Made by a program: the position numbers and the translations under genes. A model generated the notes under the pieces. The model made no database searches. It was not told where the DNA came from and saw only the letters and a program-made list of their open reading frames with translations. A DNA stretch of 64,000 bases from assembly GCF_900185615.1 (NCBI RefSeq), contig NZ_FYAK01000005.1:169213-233212 (forward strand), given 5' to 3'. The DNA comes from Photobacterium malacitanum. GTDB lineage: Bacteria; Pseudomonadota; Gammaproteobacteria; Enterobacterales; Vibrionaceae. Positions 20,901 to 31,503 of the stretch are shown here, piece by piece (within the stretch, counting starts at the first letter, position 1; each line of letters opens with the position of its first letter).

Positions 20901-21860
20901 ATCGGTATAAATAGCAAATTTTTCAGTGTCAATGCGCCAACTTCTTGAGCCATCAGCTAAGCGAATCGGTCTTAATGCTACCAACCCACGTTTAATATTA
21001 ATTTGATGTTGTTGGTTACCCGCTTGCCAATCAATCGTACTGTTATTGATCTTGGCTTGGCTGCTTTCAATCTGGCCATCTTTTAACGCTAACCACGCCT
21101 CAACTCCAATTTCACTGTGAGTAATATTTGCCACTCCAGCTAACTGCTTATTAAGCCATGGCGTCACCGAAACATGCTCACCTTTGATATATAAACGGCC
21201 AGATAAGCTATTTAGCCCCCCCTGTTCTGAGAGGTTGGCTTTAATCGCTAACTGACCAAGATCGGTATTAGTAAAATTAATACTACCTTGCGCTAAATGA
21301 CGTCCACCGACATTGGCCCAATCCAGCTGCTTAATATTAAGTTGCTGCGAAGCGCCAGAAGGTGCCACAAATGATACTGATGAATCGAGAAGCTGAAACT
21401 CACCTAAGCGGGTAAAAAACAGCTGCTCTACCCGTTGCGCTAAACTCGTGTTGGCAACGTCAGGTTTCGCTGCTGAGGGCTTTATTTTGGTTAGATCAAC
21501 ATTCACCTGACTGATGGTAACTTGTTTAAAAATAGGCCGTAAATGCAAGGCTGAATGCCAAATATCAAAATAAAACCCAACCTTGCCAATGGTTGCTAAC
21601 GGCTGAGTACCATTTGGCGAAGATATCGAAATACCACGTACAGTTAAGGCTGGACCAGCTGTGTGCCAGCGGCCTTGAATATGGGTTAATTTTAACGAAA
21701 TGTCCGCCTGCTGAGATACCCATTGGGCAATCGGCTGGCGGTAATCATTGAGGTGAGGAAGCAGTAACCTTAAACTGGTGATTACCGATGCTAATAGTAA
21801 TGATGTGATCACTATTAACCATAAACCACCCCGTACAAGGCGTACGAGAATCTTAGGCAC
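17979..21860 (-). CDS. yhdP: AsmA-like envelope phospholipid transport protein YhdP
   Basis: A 1293-residue AsmA-like protein. YhdP is anchored in the inner membrane and spans the periplasm as a long beta-groove; in E. coli, with TamB and YdbH, it carries phospholipid to the outer membrane. The N-terminal membrane helix is clear (about residues 11-32, GGLWLIVITSLLLASVITSLRLLL). The rest is repetitive beta-rich sequence, with a conserved C-terminal region around VSGVGGAGRLLGLFSLDSIIRK and a final hydrophobic segment near VALYVLAISTVLSPVLDV. Length is close to E. coli's 1266. It follows rng closely, probably in one transcript. Confidence 0.93.
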   Translation of the reverse strand: MPKILVRLVRGGLWLIVITSLLLASVITSLRLLLPHLNDYRQPIAQWVSQQADISLKLTHIQGRWHTAGPALTVRGISISSPNGTQPLATIGKVGFYFDIWHSALHLRPIFKQVTISQVNVDLTKIKPSAAKPDVANTSLAQRVEQLFFTRLGEFQLLDSSVSFVAPSGASQQLNIKQLDWANVGGRHLAQGSINFTNTDLGQLAIKANLSEQGGLNSLSGRLYIKGEHVSVTPWLNKQLAGVANITHSEIGVEAWLALKDGQIESSQAKINNSTIDWQAGNQQHQINIKRGLVALRPIRLADGSRSWRIDTEKFAIYTDDIAWPTFDIAGQLRFGDQDQLQQWKLALSNIALQRLLPLINFLPSTNSMVKTLQQLQPSGLLTQIRVAGQANKVPRFSFKVQQLSVKPWQWIPGINHLNATIAGDGQQGKVTIDTAADSFAYERVFAKPLKVNQAQIEAYWHRSAQATTFWSDHLAIATPDLTFAGQARVDMPVNAPTWLSLYGEANVNDAGQTWRYLPRPALGNDLTDYLSKAIKGGQVKSARILWYGALNDFPYQHHDGVFQAFVPLTQAKFSFDPQWPLLRDMQLNLLFENDKMYIDSHHVKTLAAYSPKVVGEADLTPNGALKLAIDLAATGPQVQQYMLNSPLADSVGSALTTIEVAGPVTAKLNLNIPFNGTDVDASGKVYFKHNPITLTTPHLAIDNVNGSLSFKNSAIKAQGLTGMLYHQPIQFGFHGDHVNNTPEYKVNVSVGGQWQLAKLKDYLPSIVTDNVTGRSDWQAQVGVNINAKHVSYNVAATLPLKQVRSQLPYPLQQPQDTAALTVHVNGDASHLYAQALLPDVAYQAQMSLLTPVPKITASNLTVGKRSLLTQPLQGQLVQLNSRKFNADLWLSLIKSTPASEVKSSATNHSNEFSLPLPTRITAKVAKLTLGGLDWHQVNSVATRGQGWSIKLASREADGYISWVHDQPLNVILKSLHLNLPQLNQQPPAALLTPLLATKQPSTVATANDRSIMAAIPKIDLSIADAWLQGYRLGAVTATLTKRHNQLQLQQLKIKSGNVSLKASGDWSIAKHHNHTKLDVAISGSNSTDLLDRFGISGSVQNAPFNTHVMVNWQGTPWSIDRRTLNGKVSTDIGKGIVSGVGGAGRLLGLFSLDSIIRKMKLDFSGVFDNGLAFNYIRGNGTIKDGIFDSNNIKMQALAGDMYINGKVNLIDEKVNANVKFIPDFTSGLPVMTAFAAAPQVALYVLAISTVLSPVLDVITQVNYQVTGPIAAPKVVERSRLEGEYKIPENSKF

Positions 21861-21882
21861 TGTTACTTCCTCATTGAGTACA

Positions 21883-23352
21883 TTACATCATCACAACATC
21901 AAACTGCTCTTGAGTATAAAGAGGCTCTGGTTTGATTTTTACTTGCTTACCGATAAACACTTCTAACTCTGCTAGCGCATGATATTCATCACCCGCTAAT
22001 GTATCACCGACTGCCGAGGATACATAAACCACAAATCGATCGGCATCATAAGCACGGTTTACACGAGTAATTTCTCGTAAAATTTCATAGCACACACTTT
22101 CAACGGTTTTAACCGTACCGCGGCCTTCACAAGATGGGCAAGTATTACACAATACATGCTCAATACTTTCACGCGTACGTTTACGGGTCATTTCAACCAA
22201 ACCTAGCTGAGTAAAACCATTGATATTGGTTTTCACGCGATCAAATGATAAGGCTTGCTCTAATGCCTGTAATACTCGCCGTTGATGCTCTTCCAATGCC
22301 ATATCAATAAAGTCGATAATGATAATACCGCCAAGATTACGTAAGCGTAATTGACGAGCAATGGCTTTAGTGGCTTCAATATTAGTATTAAAAATAGTTT
22401 CATCGAGATTACGTCGGCCAACAAAGGCGCCAGTATTAATATCGATGGTGGTCATGGCTTCAGTTTGATCAATAATTAAATAGCCACCAGATTTCATTTC
22501 CACTTTACGATCAAGTGAACGTTGAATTTCAGCTTCAGTATCATAGAGATCAAAAATAGGCTGATCACCGGAATAATATTCAATATTTTCGGTAACTTCA
22601 GGCACAAATTCATCCGTAAACTCTTTAAGCTTATCAAACGCAACTCGTGAATCGACCTGAATATAGTTAATTTCAGTGCCGACAAAATCACGCAGAATGC
22701 GCTGCGCCAATCCTAGCTCACCATAGAGCATTGAGCGTGGCTTGTATTTCGCTCGACGCTCAATCACCTTACGCCATAAATGCTTAAGGAATGCAGCATC
22801 TTGAGCGACTTCATCAGGATCTGCTCCTTCAGCGGCAGTACGAATAATAAAACCACCAAGATGATCACAATGCTGCGCCACTGCTTTTTTCAAACGATCG
22901 CGTTCTTTTTCACAAGCAATTCGCTGGGAAACACCAACATGACTTGCGCCAGGCATAAACACTAAATAGCGTGATGGCAATGTGATATCAGTCGTTAAAC
23001 GCGCGCCTTTAGTGCCAAGAGGATCTTTAACCACCTGCACCACAATATCTTGTCCCTGACGAACGAGCTCAGAGATATCACGAACTTTAAATTGTTTTTT
23101 TTCGTTTTCAGCCACACATTCAGTGTGGGGAACGATATCTGACGCATGTAAAAATGCGGCTTTATCTAAGCCAATATCCACAAATGCAGCCTGCATTCCG
23201 GGTAACACGCGACTTACACGTCCTTTGTAAATATTACCGACGATGCCTCGCTTTGATTCACGTTCAATGTGAATCTCTTGCAAAACACCCCCCTCTATCA
23301 TTGCGACACGCGTTTCACTCGGCGTCACATTTATTAGCAGCTCAGTGCCCAT
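21883..23352 (-). CDS. rng: Ribonuclease G
   Basis: RNase G, 489 residues, a paralogue of the RNase E catalytic half that matures the 5' end of 16S rRNA and trims some mRNAs. An N-terminal S1 domain (GNIYKGRVSRVLPGMQAAFVDIG) precedes the catalytic DNase-I-like domain with TTIDINTGAFVGRRNLDETI and IIIIDFIDM (magnesium-binding aspartates). The CNTCPSCEGRG element is the zinc-link that builds the dimer interface. It lies between maf and yhdP in the usual mreBCD-maf-rng-yhdP order. Confidence 0.97.
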   Translation of the reverse strand: MGTELLINVTPSETRVAMIEGGVLQEIHIERESKRGIVGNIYKGRVSRVLPGMQAAFVDIGLDKAAFLHASDIVPHTECVAENEKKQFKVRDISELVRQGQDIVVQVVKDPLGTKGARLTTDITLPSRYLVFMPGASHVGVSQRIACEKERDRLKKAVAQHCDHLGGFIIRTAAEGADPDEVAQDAAFLKHLWRKVIERRAKYKPRSMLYGELGLAQRILRDFVGTEINYIQVDSRVAFDKLKEFTDEFVPEVTENIEYYSGDQPIFDLYDTEAEIQRSLDRKVEMKSGGYLIIDQTEAMTTIDINTGAFVGRRNLDETIFNTNIEATKAIARQLRLRNLGGIIIIDFIDMALEEHQRRVLQALEQALSFDRVKTNINGFTQLGLVEMTRKRTRESIEHVLCNTCPSCEGRGTVKTVESVCYEILREITRVNRAYDADRFVVYVSSAVGDTLAGDEYHALAELEVFIGKQVKIKPEPLYTQEQFDVVMM

Positions 23353-23364
23353 GGTTGCCTCTAC

Positions 23365-23937
23365 TTATAACTTTAAAAAATCTTGCACCATGATGTCGGT
23401 TTCCACTAAGGGTAACCCCATCACAGCATAAAAACTGCCGTCAATACGGGTAATAAATTTGCCACCAATGCCTTGAATGCCATAACTTCCGGCTTTATCT
23501 TGCGGTTCACCACTTTGCCAGTATTTTTTTATATCGTTATCGGACAAAGTCTTAAACCACACTTGAGTGGTCACTAGACAGGTTTGACTGTGTGATGATG
23601 TTGCTAAAGTGACTGCGGTCATCACTTGATGCTGCCGTCCTGATAATAACCTCAGCATACGCGCTGAATCGTCAAAATCGACAGGTTTTTCTAGAATTTG
23701 TTGATCTACCACAACAATAGTATCAGCACCGAGGACTGGAATGTCATTAGCTGCTGCTTTTACGCCCGCGAATGCTTTATCGCGTGACAAGCGTTGCACA
23801 TACTGTGCCGCTGTTTCTTGATCTTGGTGGCACTCTTCAACATCAACCACTATGCGCTCAAAGTGATAACCAAGTTGCGTCAAAAGCTCCATTCGACGCG
23901 GCGAACCAGAGGCAAGATAAAGTTGAATAGCTGCCAT
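23365..23937 (-). CDS. maf: Maf-type nucleoside triphosphate pyrophosphatase (YhdE-like)
   Basis: A 190-residue Maf pyrophosphatase that hydrolyses dTTP/UTP and modified nucleotides to monophosphates, a house-cleaning role. Signatures are the N-terminal [19 protein letters not shown], the [15 protein letters not shown] block, [12 protein letters not shown] and [12 protein letters not shown] near residue 150. The SGSPRR motif and position after mreD match the YhdE branch rather than YceF. It starts 12 bases before rng. Confidence 0.93.
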   Translation of the reverse strand: MAAIQLYLASGSPRRMELLTQLGYHFERIVVDVEECHQDQETAAQYVQRLSRDKAFAGVKAAANDIPVLGADTIVVVDQQILEKPVDFDDSARMLRLLSGRQHQVMTAVTLATSSHSQTCLVTTQVWFKTLSDNDIKKYWQSGEPQDKAGSYGIQGIGGKFITRIDGSFYAVMGLPLVETDIMVQDFLKL

Positions 23938-24015
23938 AATTATCCTGTGTTAAATAATAGGTAATTTAAAAATAGTCTATAAAAGAATGTGGCAATTATT
24001 GCGCCAAAAGAACAA

Positions 24016-24040
24016 GGGGGAACACCGTCTGGCTTCCCCC
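24016..24040 (-). terminator. Probable terminator after mreBCD
   Basis: GGGGGAA (24016-24022) and TTCCCCC (24034-24040) form a 7-bp GC-rich stem with an 11-base loop. On the minus strand the stem is followed by TTGTTCTTTT. It lies between the mreD stop and maf and would separate the two transcription units. Confidence 0.65.
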
Positions 24041-24059
24041 CCTATAATATTCATCGTCA

Positions 24060-24548
24060 CTAGCGAATCGCTAATTTACGTCGAATGCGGCGTAATAATA
24101 AAAATAGCCATGGCCATAATATAAAGTTTAATAATGCCGCCCACAGCTGTTGCGGATAAAAACTAATATTTGAAACTAAATATTCAGCCCAAAATTCAAT
24201 TAATTTAGCGGCCACTGATAATAATGCTATCACGATAGCTTGTTGCCAGAGCGATAAATTACGTAATACTCTAAAGTTGAGCGCAATAATATAAGCAATC
24301 ACTGACAACATTAAGCCACGTACACCCAGTGTTGAGCCTAAGGTTAAATCCCACAATAAGCCCACAACCAGCGCGGTACCAACATTGACTCGATGCGGCA
24401 ATGCTAACACCCAGTAGCAAGTCACTAATACGACCCATGACGGTCGAAAAGGTTCAAGCTCTCCAGGCCACGGTACAGCTTGTAGCACTAACGCAAATAA
24501 AAATGATAGCCAAATCCAGATTCGACCATGTGCTTTATTGGTTGGCAT
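24060..24548 (-). CDS. mreD: Rod-shape determining protein MreD
   Basis: Small inner-membrane protein (162 residues) of the elongasome. Five or so hydrophobic helices fill most of the length (WLSFLFALVLQAVPWP, VVLVTCYWVLALP, LVVGLLWDLTLGSTLGVRGL and others). The VNVGTALVVGLLWDLTLGS segment is the most conserved MreD feature. Its start overlaps the mreC end by 14 bases, so it is translationally coupled. Confidence 0.93.
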   Translation of the reverse strand: MPTNKAHGRIWIWLSFLFALVLQAVPWPGELEPFRPSWVVLVTCYWVLALPHRVNVGTALVVGLLWDLTLGSTLGVRGLMLSVIAYIIALNFRVLRNLSLWQQAIVIALLSVAAKLIEFWAEYLVSNISFYPQQLWAALLNFILWPWLFLLLRRIRRKLAIR

Positions 24549-25491
24549 GATTTACCTTTTCTGGTGTTGGCGCCACAGGAGCCGCTGTTGTTACTGCTGC
24601 TGGCGCGACAGCTTCAATAGCCGCAGCTGGAGCAGCCTTGTTAACCGTAGGCTGAGCGTTGGTTTTAACGCGATCTGTTGGCCACACTAATAATAGATAC
24701 CGTAAACGATCAAATTGCACCGTCGCTTTGGCAGTAATTTTTGCAAATGGACGCTGATTATCAAATGAGAACGATGTTACTCGTGCTACTGGATAACCTT
24801 CTGGATAACGACCACCTAAGCCAGAACTGACCAGTAAATCGCCTTTCTTTATGTCGGTGCTACTTGGTACATGTTCTAACAATATTTGCTGATCACGACC
24901 ACCACCTGTCGCAATAACACGAATATCATTACGAACAACCTGCACTGGAATAGCATTAGTCGGATCGATTAATAATAATACGCGACTATTATGTGCTCCG
25001 ACATAAGAAACCTGTCCGACAATACCTTTATCGTTAATGACTGGCTGGCCCTCATAAACGCCATCAATACGGCCTTTATTAATCATCACTTGATAACGAT
25101 AAGGATCAGAATCAACCGCCATCACTTCTGCTACCATTTTACGCTCGTCGCGAACAAATGGAGAACCGAGTAAACTTCTTAAACGCTGATTTTCTTGCTG
25201 TAATTGATCAAGTAATAACACATTACTTTTCATGACTAATAAATCACGTTTTAATGCTTTATTCTCTGTCAATAATCGTTGGTGAGAACTGAATTGTCCC
25301 CGCAGGACATCTAACATTTCACGCGGTAAATTAGCAGCATATTGCAATGGCGCAACCGCCGAATTCAATAAATAACGAATATTGGCAAAAGCACCAAGAC
25401 GACTATCGGCTAGCATTAAGCTAGCCGATAATAATATCGCAAGAAACAGGCGTAATTGCAGAGATGGACCTCTGCCAAATATAGGTTTCAT
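24535..25491 (-). CDS. mreC: Rod-shape determining protein MreC
   Basis: Bitopic elongasome protein, 318 residues, that links cytoplasmic MreB to the PBP2-RodA wall synthase. There is an N-terminal membrane helix (about 13-30), a coiled coil (about 65-105, LTENKALKRDLLVMKSNVLLLDQLQQENQRL) and the periplasmic beta domain with GRIDGVYEGQPVINDKGIVGQV and SSGLGGRYPEGYPVARV. The C-terminus is a low-complexity Ala/Pro tail that varies between species. Confidence 0.95.
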   Translation of the reverse strand: MKPIFGRGPSLQLRLFLAILLSASLMLADSRLGAFANIRYLLNSAVAPLQYAANLPREMLDVLRGQFSSHQRLLTENKALKRDLLVMKSNVLLLDQLQQENQRLRSLLGSPFVRDERKMVAEVMAVDSDPYRYQVMINKGRIDGVYEGQPVINDKGIVGQVSYVGAHNSRVLLLIDPTNAIPVQVVRNDIRVIATGGGRDQQILLEHVPSSTDIKKGDLLVSSGLGGRYPEGYPVARVTSFSFDNQRPFAKITAKATVQFDRLRYLLLVWPTDRVKTNAQPTVNKAAPAAAIEAVAPAAVTTAAPVAPTPEKVNHANQ

Positions 25492-25531
25492 ATAACGCTA
25501 TAACCTGTTTAGTTAAACACCTATGATAGTA

Positions 25532-26584
<1,053 letters not shown>

Positions 26585-26695
26585 CTATTCCTGCAAGCGT
26601 TAAAAAATCGTAAATTGCGCTCAATGTATCAAGTGCAACCAAGTGAAACAAGATATGGATCGCGAAACCGCGTCTAGACACGCAATTTATTTGTG

Positions 26696-29600
26696 CTATG
26701 GGTTGATTACGGCCGTTTCCGAGCGATAAATGATACGATCATTACCTCGATAACTGCCAAAGGTGACCAGCCCTGAAGGGTCTTCATCACCAACCCCACG
26801 CCAATTAAATGTCAGCCATGGTTGATATTGTTTATTGTTTTCAGAGCAACCAATATCAGTCGCTGCTTGATAAGCAATACGTATCCAAAATCGCCATTGC
26901 TGTTTTAAATATGGGTCATTTTCTGCCACTCCGGGCGATACCTTTAATGCATAACTTTTACCGTAATTAACATCACCACTGGTTGAGATAAAATGGGCTT
27001 TATCATGCGGCTTTGAAGTATCATAAATCATCTGTTTGCATGATAAATTACTATTAAAACCTGAGCGACTATCATCGGCATTAATCGTAAACTGATCACC
27101 ATTCCAATATTCAACCTTTAATGGCATCGTCAGCGGTTGATCAAACACACCACTGACATCATCGAGCACCATGCGTCCATAACGACTATCCAGCTCGCCT
27201 TTTAAAGGCGCAGTTAACCTTTGGGGCTGATTATAGCGTTGCAAGGGCTGGGTCTTGTTGGCAAAATCTGTACAGCCTAACGCTGAGCAGTCAATTCGCG
27301 GTATCACAGACAAACCTAAACCAATCTTAAATGGACCATCTGCGGTAGTTGTCGTTGTGGCTAATTTATTATTGGGTTGTAGTAACCGTGTAAATGCCAG
27401 CTCGCCATCCTTGATAGTAAGCTGCGCTTGCTGCCATTGATGCTGCCATCCAGTGCTTAAATTGGATTGATCGAGCCGCATACTGACATCATTTAATGGT
27501 CTATTTTGATTAAGATCGACCGCAGTTAATAGCAAACTTTCTTTTAATCGCGGAGCAAATGCGCTGTAATTATGAGTTGGTTCGCCAGTCGCATTCTGCG
27601 CTTCGACGGTAAAATCAACCTCAAAAGCCTGATCCATATAAGTAAAAGGTGTTGTTGATTCAGTATGAGCATTAATGATAGCACTGTCTTTAATAACAAA
27701 CTGTTTTGGATAAAAACGCCCAACAGCACGCTGGCTAGGATTGATATCCATCCCTAAATAAGCAGAGCTTTCAAGCCCTAAATTGACACTGCCAACCTCA
27801 CTCCAACGCAAATCATTAAATAGCACTGCATCATCATGAAATTCTGTGTTCTGGTGTGATACCGTACCGCTCAATTTTCCTCGTTCACCATTCACTGGTG
27901 AGTGAATACCTGCAATTTTTGCCGTCACCGTAGCAACGGGCGCAGTTTGAGCAAAGAAGTTTGGCGTAATCGGTCGCTGGCAATATTTATCATTGCTAAC
28001 ATCAATAACGACGGCTTCATCAGAACTATCACCTACTTGCCATTGCAGTGGCTTAGCCCGCATCACAAAAGCATCACCAGCAGCGACTAAGCCATTGCCA
28101 CTGTTTGTCGTGCCAATAAAGCTGTCGCCAGCTTGAGGGCAGATCGCAAAAGTCCACGGACGCGAGTGCAGACTCGCTTCGCCCACCAATCCTTGCGGAA
28201 GATCGGTAACTTTAAGTTGATTAGCTTTGGTCGTTATCAACTCACAATAGTCACTGGTACAGGTTTTATCTTTAACGACTAAATTGACACTACCAGCGTC
28301 ACGATAGCGCATTTGAATAGGGTCAGAGATACCACTGGTAAAATTCACCTTTAATGACGATAACTCATTGTCATCCCTCACCGCACCAACATGATATTGA
28401 CCTTGAGATGGCGCTAAATAACGAGTATCAAACTCAAGTTGTTTAACACCACTATATTGAGTAATAACAGCATCATTAAGATTGGGTTGATTAGCGCAAG
28501 CCACCGCTTTAACCGTTACCGAAAATGGCTGACCAGCAATAATATTATTGTTATTGGGAGTGACACTAAAACCACCCGGAATGAAACTATATATCCCTAC
28601 CGGCTTATCACCCGCCATATCAGCAATCGATGCCGTAACAGTCACCGTTTCAGCGCCATTGGGTTGTAACCAAATAGCACTTCTTAAGTCACTATTTGTC
28701 AGTACAAAATCTGAAGAACCAACACCAAATGTTTGGGGATTATTAAGCTCGACATTACGCGCCCATTTACCGCCCGTCGCAGAGCTAATACTAAATGAGA
28801 TATCACCTTTAAAATCAGAGTTACTAGCGCCAACTTTTGAGACTAAAAACTCTATTTTCTGAGGTTCACACAAGGTTGAGGTTGCAACGGGTGGAGTCAT
28901 TGCTAATTGATATTCAGGTTGGGCTTCAAAGCACGTACTTTGACCAATAATTTCAGTCCGTAATTTATTTTTTTTACCTGTCATTACCAAATTAGGAGCA
29001 GTTACTGCACCAGTAACACGCGTTACTTTTGTATTATTACCATTAGACATGAATAAATTACGTTCTGAATAAATTAACGCCGTAACTTGAGTGCCTGCAT
29101 TTAAATCAACCCACTCATGCAGAATATCTTGGCTAGGTTTTAAATCATGCACAAATATTAATAAATCATCAGCTTTTTTAGATTCTGAAGATAATGACGA
29201 ATTATTCAGCGTCATCTTTTTCACATGCACAACAGATCCTGAAGGGAATACAATATTTTTATTACTTAAATTAATGGTATTAAACCAAAATATTTTTTTA
29301 TTACCGAAATCTCGTTGTTTAGATAAATTACCATCATCAACTTGAGGCCATAAATCTAATTTTATTTTTTCAGCATAAAGATTTTTATTTTCACCTATCG
29401 GCTGACAAGATTTACCTTCACAAAAATCATTAACATGACTGTTGGAGCCACTTGTATTTTTAACCGTATTAAAACCAATATAATGGTTACTATTTATAAT
29501 TGCAGTGCCAGTTATATTAAGTTTATGACTTCCCTCAAACTTACCAGCAGAACCTTGCCAAGTTTGTACTGGTCCTGGAAATAAAGCACACATATCATTT

Positions 29601-29722
29601 GTAATATTACTCTGTGATAGATTCATTACGCTTGGGTTTTGATTAGCATCACTCGCAGCATTAACAAATAATGGAGTCAAAAATAATAACCATAAAACAC
29701 CGATAAAAAAATGCCCTCTCAT
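26696..29722 (-). CDS. mshQ: MSHA biogenesis protein MshQ (large secreted protein)
   Basis: A 1008-residue exported protein, last gene of the msh locus. It has a signal peptide (HFFIGVLWLLFLTPLFVNA, about residues 4-22), a central Cys-containing Ig-like/beta-rich stretch and a long C-terminal region resembling the DUF6701 domain, ending with HFISTSGDVNYGKSYALKVSPG and a WRFWIRIAYQA block. It is probably a large non-pilin component on or near the pilus, possibly adhesive; its role is poorly known in any species. It overlaps the mshP stop as ATGA. The protein is less conserved than its neighbours. Confidence 0.82.
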   Translation of the reverse strand: MRGHFFIGVLWLLFLTPLFVNAASDANQNPSVMNLSQSNITNDMCALFPGPVQTWQGSAGKFEGSHKLNITGTAIINSNHYIGFNTVKNTSGSNSHVNDFCEGKSCQPIGENKNLYAEKIKLDLWPQVDDGNLSKQRDFGNKKIFWFNTINLSNKNIVFPSGSVVHVKKMTLNNSSLSSESKKADDLLIFVHDLKPSQDILHEWVDLNAGTQVTALIYSERNLFMSNGNNTKVTRVTGAVTAPNLVMTGKKNKLRTEIIGQSTCFEAQPEYQLAMTPPVATSTLCEPQKIEFLVSKVGASNSDFKGDISFSISSATGGKWARNVELNNPQTFGVGSSDFVLTNSDLRSAIWLQPNGAETVTVTASIADMAGDKPVGIYSFIPGGFSVTPNNNNIIAGQPFSVTVKAVACANQPNLNDAVITQYSGVKQLEFDTRYLAPSQGQYHVGAVRDDNELSSLKVNFTSGISDPIQMRYRDAGSVNLVVKDKTCTSDYCELITTKANQLKVTDLPQGLVGEASLHSRPWTFAICPQAGDSFIGTTNSGNGLVAAGDAFVMRAKPLQWQVGDSSDEAVVIDVSNDKYCQRPITPNFFAQTAPVATVTAKIAGIHSPVNGERGKLSGTVSHQNTEFHDDAVLFNDLRWSEVGSVNLGLESSAYLGMDINPSQRAVGRFYPKQFVIKDSAIINAHTESTTPFTYMDQAFEVDFTVEAQNATGEPTHNYSAFAPRLKESLLLTAVDLNQNRPLNDVSMRLDQSNLSTGWQHQWQQAQLTIKDGELAFTRLLQPNNKLATTTTTADGPFKIGLGLSVIPRIDCSALGCTDFANKTQPLQRYNQPQRLTAPLKGELDSRYGRMVLDDVSGVFDQPLTMPLKVEYWNGDQFTINADDSRSGFNSNLSCKQMIYDTSKPHDKAHFISTSGDVNYGKSYALKVSPGVAENDPYLKQQWRFWIRIAYQAATDIGCSENNKQYQPWLTFNWRGVGDEDPSGLVTFGSYRGNDRIIYRSETAVINP

Positions 29723-30153
29723 TGTAGCAATCCCTTAACCCACACTTGTTGCTGGCGCTTAACTTGATACTGACCACTGCCACAATGTCCTGTACTACGC
29801 AGTTGGATCCGTCGTGTAGTCTCCGCACTATCACCTGCAAACTCATTACATTCCACGCTGACCTCACAGCCATCAAAATCCACCAGCGGGATCTGCTTAG
29901 AAATCACAGTACAAGTTAACATTTGCTTAGGATCACCAATCGGGAATAATTTATTAAGACTAATTTCAATCCCGCTGTGAGCCGCAAACCACGCTCGAGT
30001 GCCCAGTATTTCTTGGGTGGTGGTTACAGCTTGTGAGGCATTAATTTTGATCATCGCAGCGGCCATCATCGCCATCACGGTAATAATAAAAATAACCACC
30101 ACTAAAGCGCTGCCAGTTTGTTTGATTGCTAATGGAGAACAATTACGGCGCAT
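29719..30153 (-). CDS. mshP: MSHA minor pilin-like protein MshP
   Basis: A 144-residue PilX-like protein with a hydrophobic N-terminal helix (SALVVVIFIITVMAMMAAAMIKI) after a short basic leader ending in Gly. As in PilX-type minor pilins it lacks Glu at position 5 of the mature form. Cysteines later in the protein (LTCTV, CEVSVECNEF) may form disulfides. The gene overlaps mshO by 11 bases and its stop overlaps the mshQ start, consistent with tight co-translation. Confidence 0.85.
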   Translation of the reverse strand: MRRNCSPLAIKQTGSALVVVIFIITVMAMMAAAMIKINASQAVTTTQEILGTRAWFAAHSGIEISLNKLFPIGDPKQMLTCTVISKQIPLVDFDGCEVSVECNEFAGDSAETTRRIQLRSTGHCGSGQYQVKRQQQVWVKGLLQ

Positions 30154-30904
30154 TCATCACCTGTACAGTATGGTTATAACGGCTTGATTCACCATTACGA
30201 GTAAAAGTAAATTGCCACGCGACTAATGCACTGCGTGCAAGGGCGGCATTATCAATGCTAAACATCGACAAACGGCTATCGAGATATTGAGCAACTAATA
30301 CCGGTTGTGATTGCGTGCCCGCATTATCGATTGTGGTACGGGTCAGGCTATTATCCTCAATGCAAAACTTAACACTGTGGGTATAGGTGTAAAAACGCTG
30401 TGCCAATGAACCACTATCAAAGCGATGCTGGCCATCAAGCTCAAACTGCCATTGATTAGCGGCTGCTCCTTTATTTATCGCCGTAACTGTCGCAACGTGA
30501 TCACTAGCAACATCAAAATCTTGAGGTTTATGAGGGTTAATAACTAACTGCATCTGAGGTTGAAAAACAGGTTCGGTAGTCTGCGTCACATAGCCGATGA
30601 TCGCCGTAATATCCGTTAAGCTTTGATTACTATAATCGCCACTGAACTGAATCGGCTTAAACGATAAACATTGACCATTATTAATAATTTCAAGGCTATT
30701 GGGCACTGCATTGCGTAGCTCACGCGCGACCCGTTCAACCGCAAATCGCGCTTGAGATTGTAGTTGTTCGCGATCGCGAGTTTGTAAATAGCCCTCAGTC
30801 CCCAAACTAACAAAATGACCAATACCAATAGTAATAATCGCCATTACTACCATCACCATGATCAATTCGATCAAGGTAAATCCTTGCGCGCGCCGTAACT
30901 GCAT
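30143..30904 (-). CDS. mshO: MSHA minor pilin MshO
   Basis: A 253-residue type IV pilin-like protein. The prepilin site QG|FTLIELIMVMVVMAI follows an eight-residue basic leader, with Glu5 present. The large C-terminal domain resembles PilW/GspJ-type minor pilins that assemble at the pilus tip and prime fibre growth. Start and mshD stop overlap by one base (TAATG). The 3' end overlaps mshP. Confidence 0.88.
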   Translation of the reverse strand: MQLRRAQGFTLIELIMVMVVMAIITIGIGHFVSLGTEGYLQTRDREQLQSQARFAVERVARELRNAVPNSLEIINNGQCLSFKPIQFSGDYSNQSLTDITAIIGYVTQTTEPVFQPQMQLVINPHKPQDFDVASDHVATVTAINKGAAANQWQFELDGQHRFDSGSLAQRFYTYTHSVKFCIEDNSLTRTTIDNAGTQSQPVLVAQYLDSRLSMFSIDNAALARSALVAWQFTFTRNGESSRYNHTVQVMNAP

Positions 30905-31503
30905 TAATAGTTGCCTCGGTATGCACTGAACGAGTAACGACCATAGCGGCCACTATCAACCACCATATTAATCCGCTTATAATTATGTGGGGTTACAGCT
31001 GTAGTCGGATTGGGATTATTGGTGAGATTGTTATCGTAAAAAATAGCCACAGTTACCGTAAAATGGCGGTAATCAGCAGCAATTGAATTTCCCAGCGCAT
31101 TACTTAAGGGGCGACCATTGCCAGCTTGACAGCTCGCACTCTTGCCCTGCCAACAGCCAATATAATCATCAACCGTAGTAAGTTGCTGCTGCTCGGTGTT
31201 GGCAACGAGAGTGATTGCACAAGGATTATCAATTTCAACACCTTGCAAATCTTGAGTATCATCACAACGGATCTGCTCACCATTATCATCACTGTTAGCA
31301 TCAAATTTACGCGCCAAAATTTCATTCATCATCGCATTAGCTAATGCCGCCGCTCGCGCTTGATAATGCGGCTCAGCTGACAACGCAATTTGTGGAAATA
31401 AAAATCGGCTTAACACCACCATTGCCATCGCAAAAATAACCAAGCTAATGATCATTTCAATCAGCGTAAATCCTGCTTGCGTTGGATGACTTCGGCGGTT
31501 CAT
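30904..31503 (-). CDS. mshD: MSHA minor pilin MshD
   Basis: A 199-residue minor pilin with prepilin site AG|FTLIEMIISLVIFAMAMVVL and an eleven-residue leader. Cys-containing stretches (IRCDD, NPCAIT, YIGCWQGKSASC) suggest one or two disulfides. I chose the ATG at 31503 because GGAG lies seven bases upstream and its A overlaps the mshC stop as ATGA; an in-frame GTG at 31509 would add two residues. It is probably part of the tip initiation complex with MshC, MshO and MshP. Confidence 0.88.
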   Translation of the reverse strand: MNRRSHPTQAGFTLIEMIISLVIFAMAMVVLSRFLFPQIALSAEPHYQARAAALANAMMNEILARKFDANSDDNGEQIRCDDTQDLQGVEIDNPCAITLVANTEQQQLTTVDDYIGCWQGKSASCQAGNGRPLSNALGNSIAADYRHFTVTVAIFYDNNLTNNPNPTTAVTPHNYKRINMVVDSGRYGRYSFSAYRGNY